The position numbers were made by a program, and so were the translations under genes. Under the pieces are notes generated by a model that saw nothing but the letters and a program-made list of their open reading frames with translations, made no database searches and was not told where the DNA came from. Source: Zygnema cylindricum (Eukaryota; Streptophyta; Zygnematophyceae; Zygnematales; Zygnemataceae). From it: a DNA stretch of 64,000 nt. The stretch lies in assembly GCA_037447655.1 (NCBI GenBank), contig JBBHKE010000953.1, positions 454,782 to 518,781 on the forward strand, read 5' to 3'. This document shows positions 37,935-50,700 of this stretch, piece after piece (the first letter of the stretch is position 1; each line of letters opens with the position of its first letter).

Positions 37935-38430
37935 CACCGCGAATCGTAATTAGAGTAAATTACTCTAATTTGGTCGCTCGAAATTTCGACTCTATCACAT
38001 GAAATAAAGTAAATGATTCTAATTTTTTCATTATTATATTTAAGGTAAAGTTTAATTAGCGTTTTTAATTCTAATATACGTTTGTTTAAATAGTGTGGAG
38101 TACGGACGACCTCCGACTGTGCAAAATTGTACTTTATTAAGTAAAAAAGTACAAATAATGATTTAATACAGGCCGTTATCATGTAACTGCGTTTTAACAA
38201 ACCGCATAGTGCAAACGTCAGTGACGATAAACTGTACGTTTGCCAAATTATGTACGAATACCTTATTTACAGTAGAGGATATTAGCGTGCCAAATTAGAG
38301 TACTTAAATAAATTAGAGTAAACTTCATAGTTGAAACAACTCTATCACATAAATTAGCGTTCAGTACTCTAATTTTTTTTTTAGTTTTTGTACTCTAATT
38401 TTTTCATTACTCTTATTACGATCCGCGGTG
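37935..38430. mobile_element. CACCG-family MITE (496 bp, TA target)
   Basis: The left end TA-CACCGCGAATCGTAATTAG and the right end CTTATTACGATCCGCGGTG-TA form an inverted pair. The next family member begins only seven bases later (TACAGTA spacer). Confidence 0.75.
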
Positions 38431-38437
38431 TACAGTA

Positions 38438-38655
38438 CACCGTGAATTGTTATTAGCCTTATGTACGCTATATCGGCACCCCAAAATTTTGACATTGATA
38501 CCTTAAATATAATAAATTATACTATTTAAGGACGTGGACCATAATCTGCATAAGAATAATGGAAAAAATAGAATTATGGATTGTATTTCAGGTTTTTTTT
38601 TTTTGAAAAAAGGGCACCGAATTGGCGTTATATACTCTAATAGCGATTGACGGTG
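38438..38655. mobile_element. CACCG-family MITE (218 bp, TA target)
   Basis: The left end is TA-CACCGTGAATTGTTATTAG and the right end is CTAATAGCGATTGACGGTG-TA. Its last 100 bases (GAATTATGGATTGTATTTC, a T run, then GCACCGAATTGGCGTTAT) recur at 60515-60615. Confidence 0.75.
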
Positions 38656-38658
38656 TAC

Positions 38659-39180
38659 TGTGTTAGATTTGCTACGCTTTGTCGCGTTGCCTAAGATTTT
38701 CGAAATGAATAGTGTACTACCGTGTCAGATTTGCGACGCTTTGTCGCGTTCCCTTTGATTTGCGAAAGAAATAGCTTACGACAGTACCGTGTCAGGTTTG
38801 CGACGCTAATCATGATGTCACGTACTTCCACGATGCCAAAGAGTACAAAGTACATGAATGTTGGATTATCTTTTTGTAAGATTCGCGAAATGAATAGTGT
38901 TAGTACCGTGTCAGATTTGCGACGCTAATCATGATGCCACGTACTTCCACAATACCAAAAGTACAAAGAACAATAATGTTGGAAAAAAAAGTACAAATTT
39001 TTCTTTTTTTTTTGGTTTTTTGTTTGACCGACCGTAACTGACCGTTTTTTTTTTCTATGGTGAGTCAACCGACCGTAACCGCCCGATCCCCAAAATTTGG
39101 CAACTGAATCCGTTCCGGATCCGGCGCGGGCGGTCGGTTAACGGTCGGTCACGGTTTCGGTTGACCGTTTGCGACCTCTG
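38659..39180. mobile_element. hAT-type MITE, copy 3, left end missing
   Basis: It matches copy 1 (11433-12184) from within its 62-bp array to the right terminus TTTGCGACCTCTG at 39180. The left terminus is absent; that side abuts the CACCG-family MITE ending at 38655. GTCGAAGG follows the right end (39181-39188) and also occurs at 37925-37932, just left of the MITE pair. It ends 555 bp upstream of the kinase-like gene's start codon. Confidence 0.8.
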
Positions 39181-39735
39181 GTCGAAGGTACAGTACTGCA
39201 ATTCCGATATCCATGCTTCAAATCGAAACGTCGATGCAAACCGAAGTATTCCGAAGTAGCGCGTGCGCCTGATTCTCAACTGTGAAGTGCCTGGTCGCAA
39301 TCGCATCGACACATCTCATTTCATCGGAACAGCGGATTGGTATCGGATTGGTCCCATCAAATCCTGTACGATTTCGATGCCATACGTACGCCTACTTTCG
39401 AAGTTTCGAAAATCCCGTTATTTCGAAAATCTAAATGTTGCGATTTTCGAACCTTTGTTTTTACTTTTTAGTTTTTACCAAACGACGTAACGAATAGCGT
39501 TCGGTATTCAAGACACCAACCGACTTCCATCACCAGCGCAGCGGGTCCCTTTTGCAACGGGAGATATTTGCATGTTCCCTTTCCACGTGGCAGTTCATTT
39601 GAACGAAATCCGAGAAAGCGCATGCTGGTCGTGACTGGACGAAAGGCCATTGGTTGCTGCGCCGTCGCTATTATTTAGTGTCTACCTCAGTTCTATTTCT
39701 CCTGGTTAGAGGAAACCTGGACGATCCTCACAGCC

Positions 39736-42700
39736 ATGGCCGCAATGTCTAGCTCCAAACTTCCTTGCTCCAATCCTCCCCGCTTGGTTAGCACGTCTGG
39801 ATTTCGACGGTCTACTACTCTTTTGTCTTCTCCTGGAGGGAGATCTGTGATTTGTTTTCGAGAATTCGCTCTCAAGCTATGCAGTCCACCTCTATATCGT
39901 TCAAAGAGCGTGATATCAACTCGCTGTGAGTGGTTTGAATCTCTTTTGGAACTGATGTTTACATTGCTCTTTTTTCCAGCAAGCCAGAGATTGTTGATGT
40001 TTTGAGACTTTTTTAGTGCATTTGATGTCAATGCAGGTGAGGCGTCCGAAATGGTGAGCATGGGAGCCGTAGAAGAAGTCCTCGCCCAGCCTCCTGTCTT
40101 AGAAAGCCAGGGAGTGGAGGTCGATTCCGGAGACGAATCTCCCTCTCTCCCAAAACCATCTCAGAAGCAGCTTGATCACATGGTAGAGTCAATCGCAGCC
40201 ATAGAGCAACAGAATTACGACCTTATGCGTCGTATCACGCACTTCACAGCCGCTCTGACCAGCTCTATGGAACAAGTTGCCCTGACTGCTCAGAATGTTC
40301 GAGTGGAGGCTGATCAGTTGAAAGTGGCGACGGAGGCTCTGGACCGATCAGAGACAGAAGAACAGACGACTAATTTAACTCGATCTCAGCACTTCTTGGA
40401 GGAAGAAAGACGTTTAGAAGAACTTAGACGAGAAGAACGACGAGTGCGTCATGCTCTAGAAGCTGCTTCTGCCCGCTTAGCGGAGGTTACCTCTCAGCTA
40501 AATGAAGTGGATAAAGACGCAGGAACGGCAGTAAAACTTGCTGCATTTCTCACTGATGGAATTCCTTTAAACGGGGAACTGAATCAGCGAACGTCACAAG
40601 GTTCTGTCGGTAAATCATCAGGGTCTCAAGAAAATAAGGAAGTTGCAAATTCCAATGTGGTGGAAGGTCAGGTTATTTCTGTAGAAGAGATCAATGTGAC
40701 CGCAGAAACTAATGGAGCTGCAATTGCTGGGGATCAGCCATTAGGACCTGAAACTGTTGCCACTGTTGCAATTGCAAAAGGAGAAGTTGAGGATGATGAT
40801 GGTCTTGGTCCAGATGCTGTGGCCCTTCCCGATACTCTGCAATGTCTCGTGTCTCATCCTGGGGCACTTGCTTGCACGAAAACATCGATTCAGAAGGATG
40901 AAGTGAGACACACTGCAGTTGTGACATTGGAAGCAACAGTAAGATGTGCAGGGGATGCGTGCCTGACTACAGGTAAGATTACAGACATCTCTGTTTTAAT
41001 AAATTGCAACTTATAAAGTCAAGGTTAGGGTGATTGTTGTATGCCTTAATGGCTGCGATATGATTTGCTGTCTCATCCTGTAGAAAGTGGATGATAAAAA
41101 GCAAACGCTGGAAGGGGTATCTAGGTTGTTGTTGTGAAGCTTCAGTTCTTATCTTGAACTGAAAACAAGAATTGGGGAAAGGGAGGGAGGCTCTCCATCA
41201 GATTATTGAGATCCGTATGTCCCCGCTCTGTCTAAATGAAAGGCCTTCAATGTTGAGCTTGCTATGTCTTGGGCTCTTTTGCCATCAAAGCAGAAAAGCA
41301 CGCATCCTGTCTATGTCAATTAAGAAGTGTCGAACTGTGTAACTGCTGGGAATACTGCTGACAACCATTGATTCCAGTTGTGCTTGGTCTTGACCATAGA
41401 CTTGCTGTATGGTTTTCATTTGCAGGTGTAAAAGGAGATGATTATGTTGCGCTTGCTCTGCAAGCAATTTCAGATACGGCCTCTGACTTGAAAAGAACAC
41501 ATTATCAACGAGCTATTGATTCGGACCCCCTTCTCTATGAGAAGCATCACACAATCACAGAAATTTTGGCGGAAGGAAAAGTGGTGTCATGTTCCCCCAT
41601 GGAGCCGCCAAGCGATTTTGGGCACGTCAGCTTTGTTGCACAATTGCGGAATAAGAAAACAGGTGTCCAGGTAGTTGCTGAACATTTTCTCTTTGGTAAA
41701 ATAGCTCGTCCTCGAGTGTTTTATCATGTACCGTTCCTATCATTTTTATTCTGGGAATCCATGGCAAACGTGTTCAACATCTTTATTCAGCGTAGGCCTC
41801 AACTTTTAGTTCAATTTTCGTTTTCCCGGGCTACTTGTTTTTCCTCCTTGTTATTCACATTAGGGGATGAAGCTGGCCTGTGGCTTAGTGAAAGGATATA
41901 ATGACTGATAATATGTGGGCAGTGCCACCATGAAGATAGGTTGTTGAATAGATAGATATCCCGGGTAGAGTTTTGACATTTGTGGGAAACATTGTCTTCT
42001 TTTACTGTCATACAGATTGGAGCCATGGTAAAACCACGCATCAAGGGGGATGCAGATGGGTGGCATCGGGCACCCATTGAATGGGTGGCATATGAGCTCA
42101 ACCTTTTACTTGGAATGGACTATGTACCTCCGGTCAGTATCCTCCGATTATGTGACCTTGTCTTAGTAGTCTCAGCTTGTCAGACGATTGCCTTCATTAC
42201 TGTGGCAAACAGAAGCTGTTTGTTGGGGAGGTTGTGATGCTTTTTTGTTTCATATTCGTGACGTTTGCTGTGTTTACAATTTTTTTAGACGTTTTTCAAT
42301 AATTATTTGACATTACGAGATTGTCTGCAACTGTGGTTTGCGAAAACTTCATTCACTGACAGGATAGGACAATGCTGATGATTTGCAAGAAGTAGTTGTA
42401 AGAATTAGTTGTCCTTGGGTTTCAATGGCACTCAATGTTTGGCGACCTGGGAAAACTGTGGAAGAAAAGTACAGGTGGTGTACAGGCGAGGTGGAATTGA
42501 TGTTGACTGGAATCATTATGAAGAAGGTGCCTTCATTTATTGGGTTCCCAACTGCCGACAGTTAAAGACAGTACCAGCATCCAATTGGGGTGTATCTGTG
42601 GCCCGCCTTCTCAGCGATACACGAATCTTGGATGTCCTTCTTAACAATTCTGACCGCCATCATGGGCACTTCTTCCAAGGAGAGCACTGGACTGATAAGA

Positions 42701-43572
42701 AAATGAGGCCAGTCCTCATCGATCACGCTGCTGGCTTCAGAAAAGTGAGGCTGCTAAACTCCGACGCACTAGCTCAGTCTCCTGGTTGACACACTGGAAA
42801 CGTGTGGTCTTTTCTTCACTAGTTTCACCTTAGTCAATTTGACGCCTGAGAAGCCTTGTCATTGTGTAAGTTGACCGAGGGAAACTGCAGATCTTGATTT
42901 TTTAACTGTGACAGATCAACGCAGAGTAAGTGAGCAGGTTTTCCCGATCCCACACTTGACATGGAAACTAGAATCACTTTTTTTGGAGAACAGGTCACAT
43001 GATTGAGGTGAATCTAGTTAATGCATTTAATAGCCCGTCTATTCTCAATGTATTTGGTGTCAGTCCATGGTTCCTTTCTTTGTGCTACAGCTGCTGTATC
43101 GAGCTGTTTTGGGTTTTTGTCTAGAGTTCAATGAGCAGTAGCCTGGCATCTGTAGCAGCGACATTCTTGTAGTCTTGTCGCAATTTTGCCTTACACACAT
43201 GTTTTTGTCTGCATGTGTTGTTGCAGGAGGCAGTTGTCAACATGTTGCATGAAAATGCATTTCAAACAGGGCCTGTTCGTTGTGTGTCAGCCTCCACGTA
43301 TCTCCGTCTTCGCTTCTTGGATAAAGAAATTCTTACTGCCAAGTTTTCGGAGGTGTTGTCTACCGAAGAAATTGAAGAATTGATGCAAAGGAGGGACATG
43401 GTGAGTAGGGTTACAGCTGTTGTATGCATATGTTTTTGACAGTGGAACATGAATGAAGTTGGAATTTCTCGACAATGAGAGTGGCACTATGTGATTTTTT
43501 CCTGTGCAGGTATTGGATTATCTTGACAATTTGGTGAAGGAGAGAGGATATCATCGGACTGTGATTGAGTGA
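39736..43572 (+). CDS. Coiled-coil protein with FAM20/PI3K-like atypical kinase domain, 7 exons
   Basis: Exons 39736-39925, 40037-40972, 41426-41670, 42016-42132, 42475-42744, 43227-43400 and 43510-43572 join in phase to 664 aa. Residues 1-63 are rich in Ser/Arg with almost no acidic residues, like a plastid or mitochondrial transit peptide. Residues 108-223 are a long charged coiled coil and 225-340 look disordered. The C-terminal domain shows an atypical-kinase pattern: MVKPRIKGD (K463), PIEWVAYELNLLLGMDYVPP (E479), VLLNNSDRHHGHF (D556) and LIDHAAGF (D579), followed by a conserved helical tail. This resembles the K/E, catalytic-loop and metal-site order of FAM20 and PI3/4-kinase folds. Substrate unknown (protein, lipid or other). 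The exon 5 acceptor (42474) has a poor pyrimidine tract but restores the motif VPP-V-Y-R. A CACGTGG box is at 39583-39589. Confidence 0.8.
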
Positions 43573-45517
43573 GCCTTAGTTGCAGTCGCATCCAGCAACT
43601 CGATCGACCCGCTTCTTGGTGCCAGCCTATGGTGACCTTTGTATTCTGGGGAGCACCACTAGCATGTCTTGCGGGAGAATCCGTGGTCTTCTGCTTGTTT
43701 GAATGTTTTAGGACTTCTCTTCACACCACTGACAGTGCTTACTACACGTGGTTCGGACTATTTGAACTAATCTACCTGTCAGTTAGCCGGTGCGAATGTT
43801 ACTGCAAAGAGGGGAGGGTTTTGTGAATCCGGCGTTTTTAGTGAAAAGTATTTCATGCTGTAAAGATTTCTGAACTACTTATTATGTTACTATCTTGATT
43901 TACGGTAAGAACACATTTGTTAGAAGTTGGTAAGACTTGTGCTCAAGTACATTTCCCTTTTTTTTCGCGCAGAGGGAGATTTGACGTTAAGCCAAAAGAT
44001 ACAATGTAGGAACTTCGCATTTCTTTCTGCAGTGATAGAATGTTCGAATTCCTAGGTGGGATTAGAAGCGGCGGTGATTTAGATAGCAGCCGCTATTAGT
44101 ATAAGTTCTATAATCTTTAGCTGTGACAATTATTTTAGAGTAGAGATTGTTCCTTCTGTTTCATTTTTGAAAGGAAGTAGAAGACGAAGTACTTGATATT
44201 CTGTGATTACATTAGCCGAAAAGATGTTCGGTTTATGCATTCTATTTCATTAAGCAAATGACCCCTCGGTTCTTAAAGAAGAAAAGATGGTGTCTTTACA
44301 ATCTGTCGGTGACCATTTCGACATTGTTCACAGACACAGCCCACCAACCTTCTGACATGTTTGTCCCAATGTAAGATTTGGATTGTACTGATAGATATTC
44401 AATGTATTGCAGTATTTACTGCCATGATGTGGAACTGTAGGTGAAACTTCGAAATGTCCTGATTTTTTTAGACATGAATGGACTTTGTAATTTATCAAAA
44501 CTGTCATGTTCGATAAAAAAGTTAGGATGCTTCCATGTTTTCTACCCACATAGCATCACGTCATGTCTACTCTGTATACCTCAGAAAACTGTCAAGATAG
44601 TAACATGAATTACACCACTTCTCTACTTTATATCTTGAAAAAAAAAGATGTCGTTATTACTTTATATGGTATCTAGAGGAGTTTGGTGAGTTTGGTTGTG
44701 TAAGAATGTAGTTCCTTCAAGAATGTAGTATGCACAGTGGGCATAATAAAAAACCTTTCACAAAGGATGATTCTACATCAAAAGAAGAACGTGGTCCATT
44801 CGAGAAACTATTCCTTTTACTTTGGCTCAAACCTTTTCACTTTTCATGAAAAATCATACACAGAAAGAAGCCATGTAACTGGTGTTTATACAGCCTGGAT
44901 GAAAAATAGCGTAGAACAGTGATGCACATCTTCTTAAATTGACTCTATAGTTTCATAGTACTTCCTGTATTCAACGATAATCATATGCGCTTGTTGTCCA
45001 CATTTTGACAATTTCAGGTGTTTTTTCACTGAAAGCACTAACAGTACCAACAGGACTAAATTAGCACTAAACGTCCAAAAAGACACTAATAGGACTAAAT
45101 ACATACTAGAATATGGTTTGTATTTTCCTTACGAAAACATACTTTTGATTCATATAATGACATTAGTGCTGAATCTATCACAACATAAGAATAAATAAAG
45201 TACAATAAACAATAAAGGCAAAACATAACACAAATGGCTGATAGACAAAAAGGGAATCAAACAGACGACCAAAAAGAAATCCGTCCCATGTTTAAAATGC
45301 AGTACCCAGTCACAAATGACTGAATGCCTTCTTCCAAAATTGCATAGCACTAGAAAAAGTTAGATATCATGAAGGGATTTTCCCATTACCAATTACTGTT
45401 CCACTTCTATATGAAAGATTTTTTTAACATGTGAACCCTACTTATCATCATATGTCAAATGAACGCATTGTCGCTGCTGTAAGTTGGCTTCTAAAATTTA
45501 GCAAATCAAAAGAACCA
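43573..45517. other. Gene-free intergenic stretch
   Basis: Probably holds the 3' UTRs of the two convergent genes that flank it. Short repeated words (CACTAATAGGACTAAAT-like, 45040-45110) are present. No ORF with recognisable content. Confidence 0.5.
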
Positions 45518-46883
45518 TCACTCTGAAAACTGAACAACGGAAACACAAGGACAAAGTCTGCGAGTATATTGGTGTGAACCATTGCAAGAAAAAAGCTCCG
45601 GATTTGAGTTCGAAAGACAAGCACCAGGTAAAAAAGAAGTTGGAGCCGATGGCAGAACCTCCGCCGGTTGATCTGTACCCATAGAAGGAATACAACCTCC
45701 TTTGCAAGGAAAAAATTTCTGAAGCACTTCACAACGATTCAGAGCTTTCAATTTTGTTTCATTGCACTGCACGTACATACACAGATTTATCAAGTTAAGG
45801 AAATACCAAGTTTGATTTCAGGAAATTCAATATCATTAAGGCACCATATCATAATGGCGTCAATAAATTGAGTGGAAATAATGAGGATTTCCACTCAATA
45901 AACAGCTCCAGCAGATTAACACCCCTTCCACTGATTGCTTAGATGAAGACATGATGGACACATTTGTAGACAGAGGCAAAAACAGTACATGCAGAGTCTG
46001 AACTGCAATCCTTGGTAAAAGGGCATACATGGCTGTATAATTCAACTTAATTGAATCGTCTGAAAAAATGACTGCAGCTTTGGACGATAAGGACCAGCTG
46101 GAATTATGGACTGCCAGATGAATGAACGCTGCCACTGAACTGATACTGACTCACAGAGTTTACCTGCTGAGAACATTTCACATAAGCCATTACACCTTTC
46201 AGAATCCATGGTCCACCAGGTCAGCATCTCCATTCCATCATATACAGAAGGGAAGATCCCAAACTCACCTCTGAACCACCCTCCTGATGATCCACTAGTG
46301 CACAGGCAGAGGTGCAGGACTGGCCAGGTGCAGCGACAACAACTGTGAGCCCCTCCAAGCTATTTTCATCTTCTGGCGGGGGTGGAGGAGGAGGTGGAGG
46401 TAGCAGGCTAAAACAGTGATGCAACTCGCTCATGTAAGCATTCTCATGCACCACGCTTCCCGAGTTATGTCGACATCGGCTGCGGCAGTACTCGAATACT
46501 GAGCCAAACTTTTCAGAAGCAGGTTGATATGCCCTAAAAGTAGTCAAAGCTACTTGCAGGCTTGTCCTCTCAGGATGTTGACAGCAGGCGACGCAATATT
46601 CATAAACATTACAGCACTGCAATGTCAAGTTGCAGCCATTGCAAGGGAAAGGAAGTTCCCGAACTGGACAGCATCCGACGGAGACATCGACCTCTCTCCT
46701 TGGGCAAACATATCCCTGGCTATCTGCCAAAAGGTGTCTCCCCTGCACAGTATTCGAACACTTGGAAAATTTTCTACCATTATAATCTTCAAGACAGTCA
46801 CTAGTACCAATAAAGAGAAAAGCTATCAGTGCCAAGTTGAGAACGGGCAGCACAAAACGACCTCTGGATGGAAAGTAGACCAT
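45518..46883 (-). CDS. SPRING (C12orf49) homologue, 2 exons
   Basis: Exon 1 is 46883-46269 and exon 2 is 45766-45518 (minus strand), phase 0, 287 aa. The start is the first in-frame ATG after an upstream stop (MVYFPSRGRF). Residues 9-26 form a single hydrophobic anchor (type II membrane topology). The Cys-rich core matches the UPF0454/C12orf49 family: CSNTVQGRHLLADSQGYVC, then CCPV..CNGCNLTLQCCNVYEYCVACC, then YCRSRCRHNSGSVVHENAY. A poly-Pro run of about nine residues and an acidic linker follow. Exon 2 adds a second Cys module: CEVLQKFFPCKGGC, then MGTDQPAEV, then GACLSNSN, then CNGSHQYTRRLCPC. In mammals SPRING is a Golgi protein needed for site-1 protease maturation in SREBP signalling. 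A similar link to plant S1P is inferred only. The divergent neighbour is the tryptophan synthase gene. Confidence 0.85.
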
Positions 46884-47304
46884 TTGACATCGCAAAGGAA
46901 ACCATTATCATGGCATGATGTTTCTGATGTCTACCATCTCTACCTTGATCCTCTGGCAGACGCATCAGACATTTTACGTAAAGCGGCCATTTGGCACAAA
47001 GAATAAAGGCCGCAGTTTCGCTGTGATGACACGGAGGACGGGAACTGTCGTACGATCATACGATGAAAAACCTTGACAGGATTCCTCGAAAGACGCCAGA
47101 GAGTTTACAAACGAAACGCGTTATGCAGTGCCGTACAGCTGTACTGTACACAGTGACTAAGCTACAGTTAGAGTGAACACTTGATTAGAGTTCACTGCTC
47201 TTAATTATTTTATTACGTGTCTTCTTTTAGGCCGGTTGTTGACGCTAATTTATGATATTGTGTAAATCAGCTAGCTTGATTTAGGGTGATTAAAGGACAG
47301 TGCA

Positions 47305-47527
47305 CACCGTGAATCGCCATTAGTGTCGCTAACACTAATTCTTTGCAGTATTTTTTCATTTTTTTGGCCACTTACCACAAAATAGTATTTAGTGATAATT
47401 TTTTTCAAACATTTAAATACATGAACGGTCAGTAAATGTCCACGTACTACAGACGCAAAATAGAATTAATAATGCTGTTATAATCCGCACGTTAATGATT
47501 TATTTACTTCAATAGCGATTCACGGGG
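47305..47527. mobile_element. CACCG-family MITE (223 bp) in a divergent promoter
   Basis: The left end is CACCGTGAATCGCCATTAG (47305; flanking CA instead of TA) and the right end is CAATAGCGATTCACGGGG-TA (47527). It sits between the divergent SPRING-like start codon (46883) and the tryptophan synthase start codon (47757), 421 and 229 bp from them. Confidence 0.7.
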
Positions 47528-47756
47528 TACCGTAGTGTACAGTGTTAACCCCTAACAGGCTAAATGGCTAATAACTATATATCTCTACGAATGGTTAAAG
47601 CTCCTTAAAGCTTCAGGAGCAGCACAACATTCTCATCTATTTCCAATTTTCCTCTTCCCCCTCAAAACTTTAAGGCTCTGTCCACGTTCAATAGATAATC
47701 AAAGAAGCAAAGGGCAAAGGCGCTGACTTTGTTAAGGTGCTTTAGATTTTTCCAGT

Positions 47757-50700
47757 ATGGCTGTCCTTCAGGGCTCGTTGGTTTTCAACGTTCCCTGCGT
47801 TGATCAGCAAAGTAAGGCTGCTGTCGGATTCAACTCCCGCCTGTCTTCTACAGCCTCGCTGTACCATGGCTCTGCTGTTTTATCGCAAAAGGACAAAAAG
47901 AGGCCCTCTTCCGTACCAGCCTTGCAAATTTCCTGCACAGTTGCCGATAGGACGGCAGCTCCAGCTGTTCAGGTAATGATCTGTCGGTTTTACTTGCACA
48001 ATTCTATTTTTCGTTTATCACGTGAGGAAGACCTATTATGACCTTCTATCTCTCAACTTGACGCATCAACAATTAGGGCTTTGCCGTTCAATCCAACCTT
48101 TAGGAAAAGTTCCAGTTCCTCTCTGACTCAAGGAATTAATCCGCATGCAATGTTGCCTGGTTCATCTGTTTGGGTATCAACATTTGAACACCATCATCAT
48201 CTGCCACTGAAAGAGAGCCAGAAAAATTTGTAGCCCTACAAGCATTATTGGTTCAGTAGCCAAGGATTTTAAGGTGCAAAGTGGAGGTTTCAAAAGCTGA
48301 CTTTTTTAACGGCAGATTTTTCTGAAAATTTTATTATCCCGCAAGGTTTTTTCATGCGCGGAATTTATGTCTTTCATAAGGAGCTGAAAAAGCTAATGGA
48401 CAGTGACAGTTTCTGTACTTTATGCGGTGTCTTATTCCACTTTTTTGGCACCTAGGTCCCCTGGTCCTCCCTCATTTCATAATTTGGCTTAACTGTTGTT
48501 GCAGGCAAAGGATTTTCAGCGACCAGATTCCTTTGGCCGCTTTGGCCAGTTTGGAGGCAAGTATGTACCAGAAACATTAATGGGGGCACTTTCAGATTTG
48601 GAGAAGACCTACAAAGAGGTTTCAAATGATCCAGTTTTCCAGGTTAGTCCTCTTGATGATGCTCCCTGCCTAAAGGTGCCGGTTTTGCCATTTGATTTTA
48701 ATCCATACTTTTATTGTTTTGCGTTTTTCTAAAATGCTGTTGTGATTTTTTTGGCAAAGTGAGTTTTACTTGTTTCATGCGTATGATTGTATGGCCCTTT
48801 GAAAAATTGATTCCTAGAGCTACTTTGGAAGCTTTTGTAACACGATTTTCAGGTGGTTATAACTTCGTTATCATCCTACAGAAGGAGCTCGATGGTATTC
48901 TCAAAGATTATGTTGGGCGAGAGTCTCCTCTTTACTTTGCCGAGCGGTTGACGGAGCATTATCAACGAGCAGATGGCACTGGACCAAAGATTTACTTCAA
49001 GCGTGAAGACTTGAACCATACAGGAGCTCACAAGATCAACAACGCTGTTGGTCAGGCATTGTTGGCGAAGCGAATTGGGAAAAAACGCATTATTGCAGAG
49101 ACTGGTGCTGGTCAGCATGGGGTGGCAACAGCCACTGTCTGTGCTCGATTTGGGCTAGAATGCATAGTTTACATGGGAGCCCAAGACATGGAACGACAAT
49201 CCTTGAATGTCTTTCGCATGAGGCTCCTTGGTGCAGAGGTAATTGTTGTTCACCTTTCAGGCGGTTTTGCTGATTTATTATCTATGATGCTTATGTGTGC
49301 AAGCCTATGCCTTATTTAGTACTTGAGTGGTTCTGGAGGTCCATGGAGATGATCTCATTAGAATGCGAATGTGTAAGTTTTGGCAGTGGCAAAACAGGTT
49401 TCATCCGTCAGTAAAGCTTTTGGAAGAATGACAGAGATGAGGACCAGGTCTGGGTGGTTTTTACTTCTTTTGGTGGTTTTTTTCGACATCAAATTTGCAA
49501 CTCAATCTTGCCTTCCAAGCTTATTCTTTATGCTGTATTTTTTTTTGGGATACCTGTTGCGCATGTAGGATACAGATGCTTTCTATTTGCTAATTTTGGG
49601 TCTATGTCAAACATCTGAGAAATTTTGCTTTCCTGAACTGCTAACCCAATCTTGTACTTATTAACACTTCTGGAAAGGTTTAATAATATCTCAGAAGTGT
49701 TCGGTGGGTGGATGCGTTGGTGAACCCCCAGTTTTACTGTTAAGATGAACTGTTTTTGCTGTTTACCTTGATGGAATGAGGAGGCTCATTGTTTCTGCTT
49801 TAAGTGATGTTTTTTCTGCTTCCTCGGTTTGCAGGTGAGACCTGTTACCTCAGGAACCGCAACATTGAAAGATGCTTGCTCAGAAGCTATTCGTGATTGG
49901 GTGACAAATGTTGAGACAACTCATTACATTTTGGGATCTGTTGCCGGCCCACATCCATACCCGATGATGGTGCGAGATTTTCACGCAGTTATTGGCAAAG
50001 AGACAAGAAAGCAAGCTTTGGAGAAATTTGGAAAGGCACCGGATATCCTCGTAGCATGTGTTGGTGGTGGTTCTAATGCCATGGGGTTGTTTCATGAGTT
50101 TGTGGACGATGAAGGAGTTCGCATGATCGGTGTGGAAGCGGCAGGTTTTGGAGTGAACACAGGAAAGCATGCGGCAACACTGACCATGGGGGAAATTGGA
50201 GTGTTGCATGGAGCCATGAGCTACTTGCTGCAAGATGAGGATGGGCAAGTGGTGGAGCCACATTCAGTGAGCGCAGGGTGGGTAATTTGCCACTCAAATA
50301 GTTACAGTCTTGTTAAAATACATCTTTTTTAGTTTTTTTAGCTTTTTAAGCTTTTTATCAATGGAAATGCTATCGTTGGTAGTCTCCTTTGTTTTTTGAC
50401 ACCTTTTTCTGCGTTTCTGCAGGTTGGACTATCCGGGGGTGGGGCCTGAACATAGTTTTCTGAAAGATATTGGTCGTGCAGAGTACTACTCAGTAACCGA
50501 TGATGAAGCCCTTGAAGGTATTTACTCGAGTCTGGTTTATTTACTCGAGTCTGGTTAGGTTAAGCATGCGAGGGAGTTTTGTTCGAATAGTCCTCCTTTA
50601 TTATTCTGCAAATATTTTCAATAAATCTCGGAATTTTATATGCCATGTGGTTATATCGGTGTTGGGGTTGCACAGTGGCTTTGTATATGAAGCTCAAGAT

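Noticed and set aside
41671-41901. Longer version of kinase-like exon 3 (open to 41901)
   Set aside because: Splicing after GVQ at 41670 to IGAMVKPR restores the conserved kinase motif; the extension is intron.
46884-46895. Upstream non-ATG extension of the SPRING-like protein
   Set aside because: The frame before the ATG at 46883 begins with TTG just after a stop; the ATG gives a normal membrane-anchor start.
46524-47006. 160-residue plus-strand ORF
   Set aside because: Antisense shadow of the Cys-rich first exon of the SPRING-like gene.
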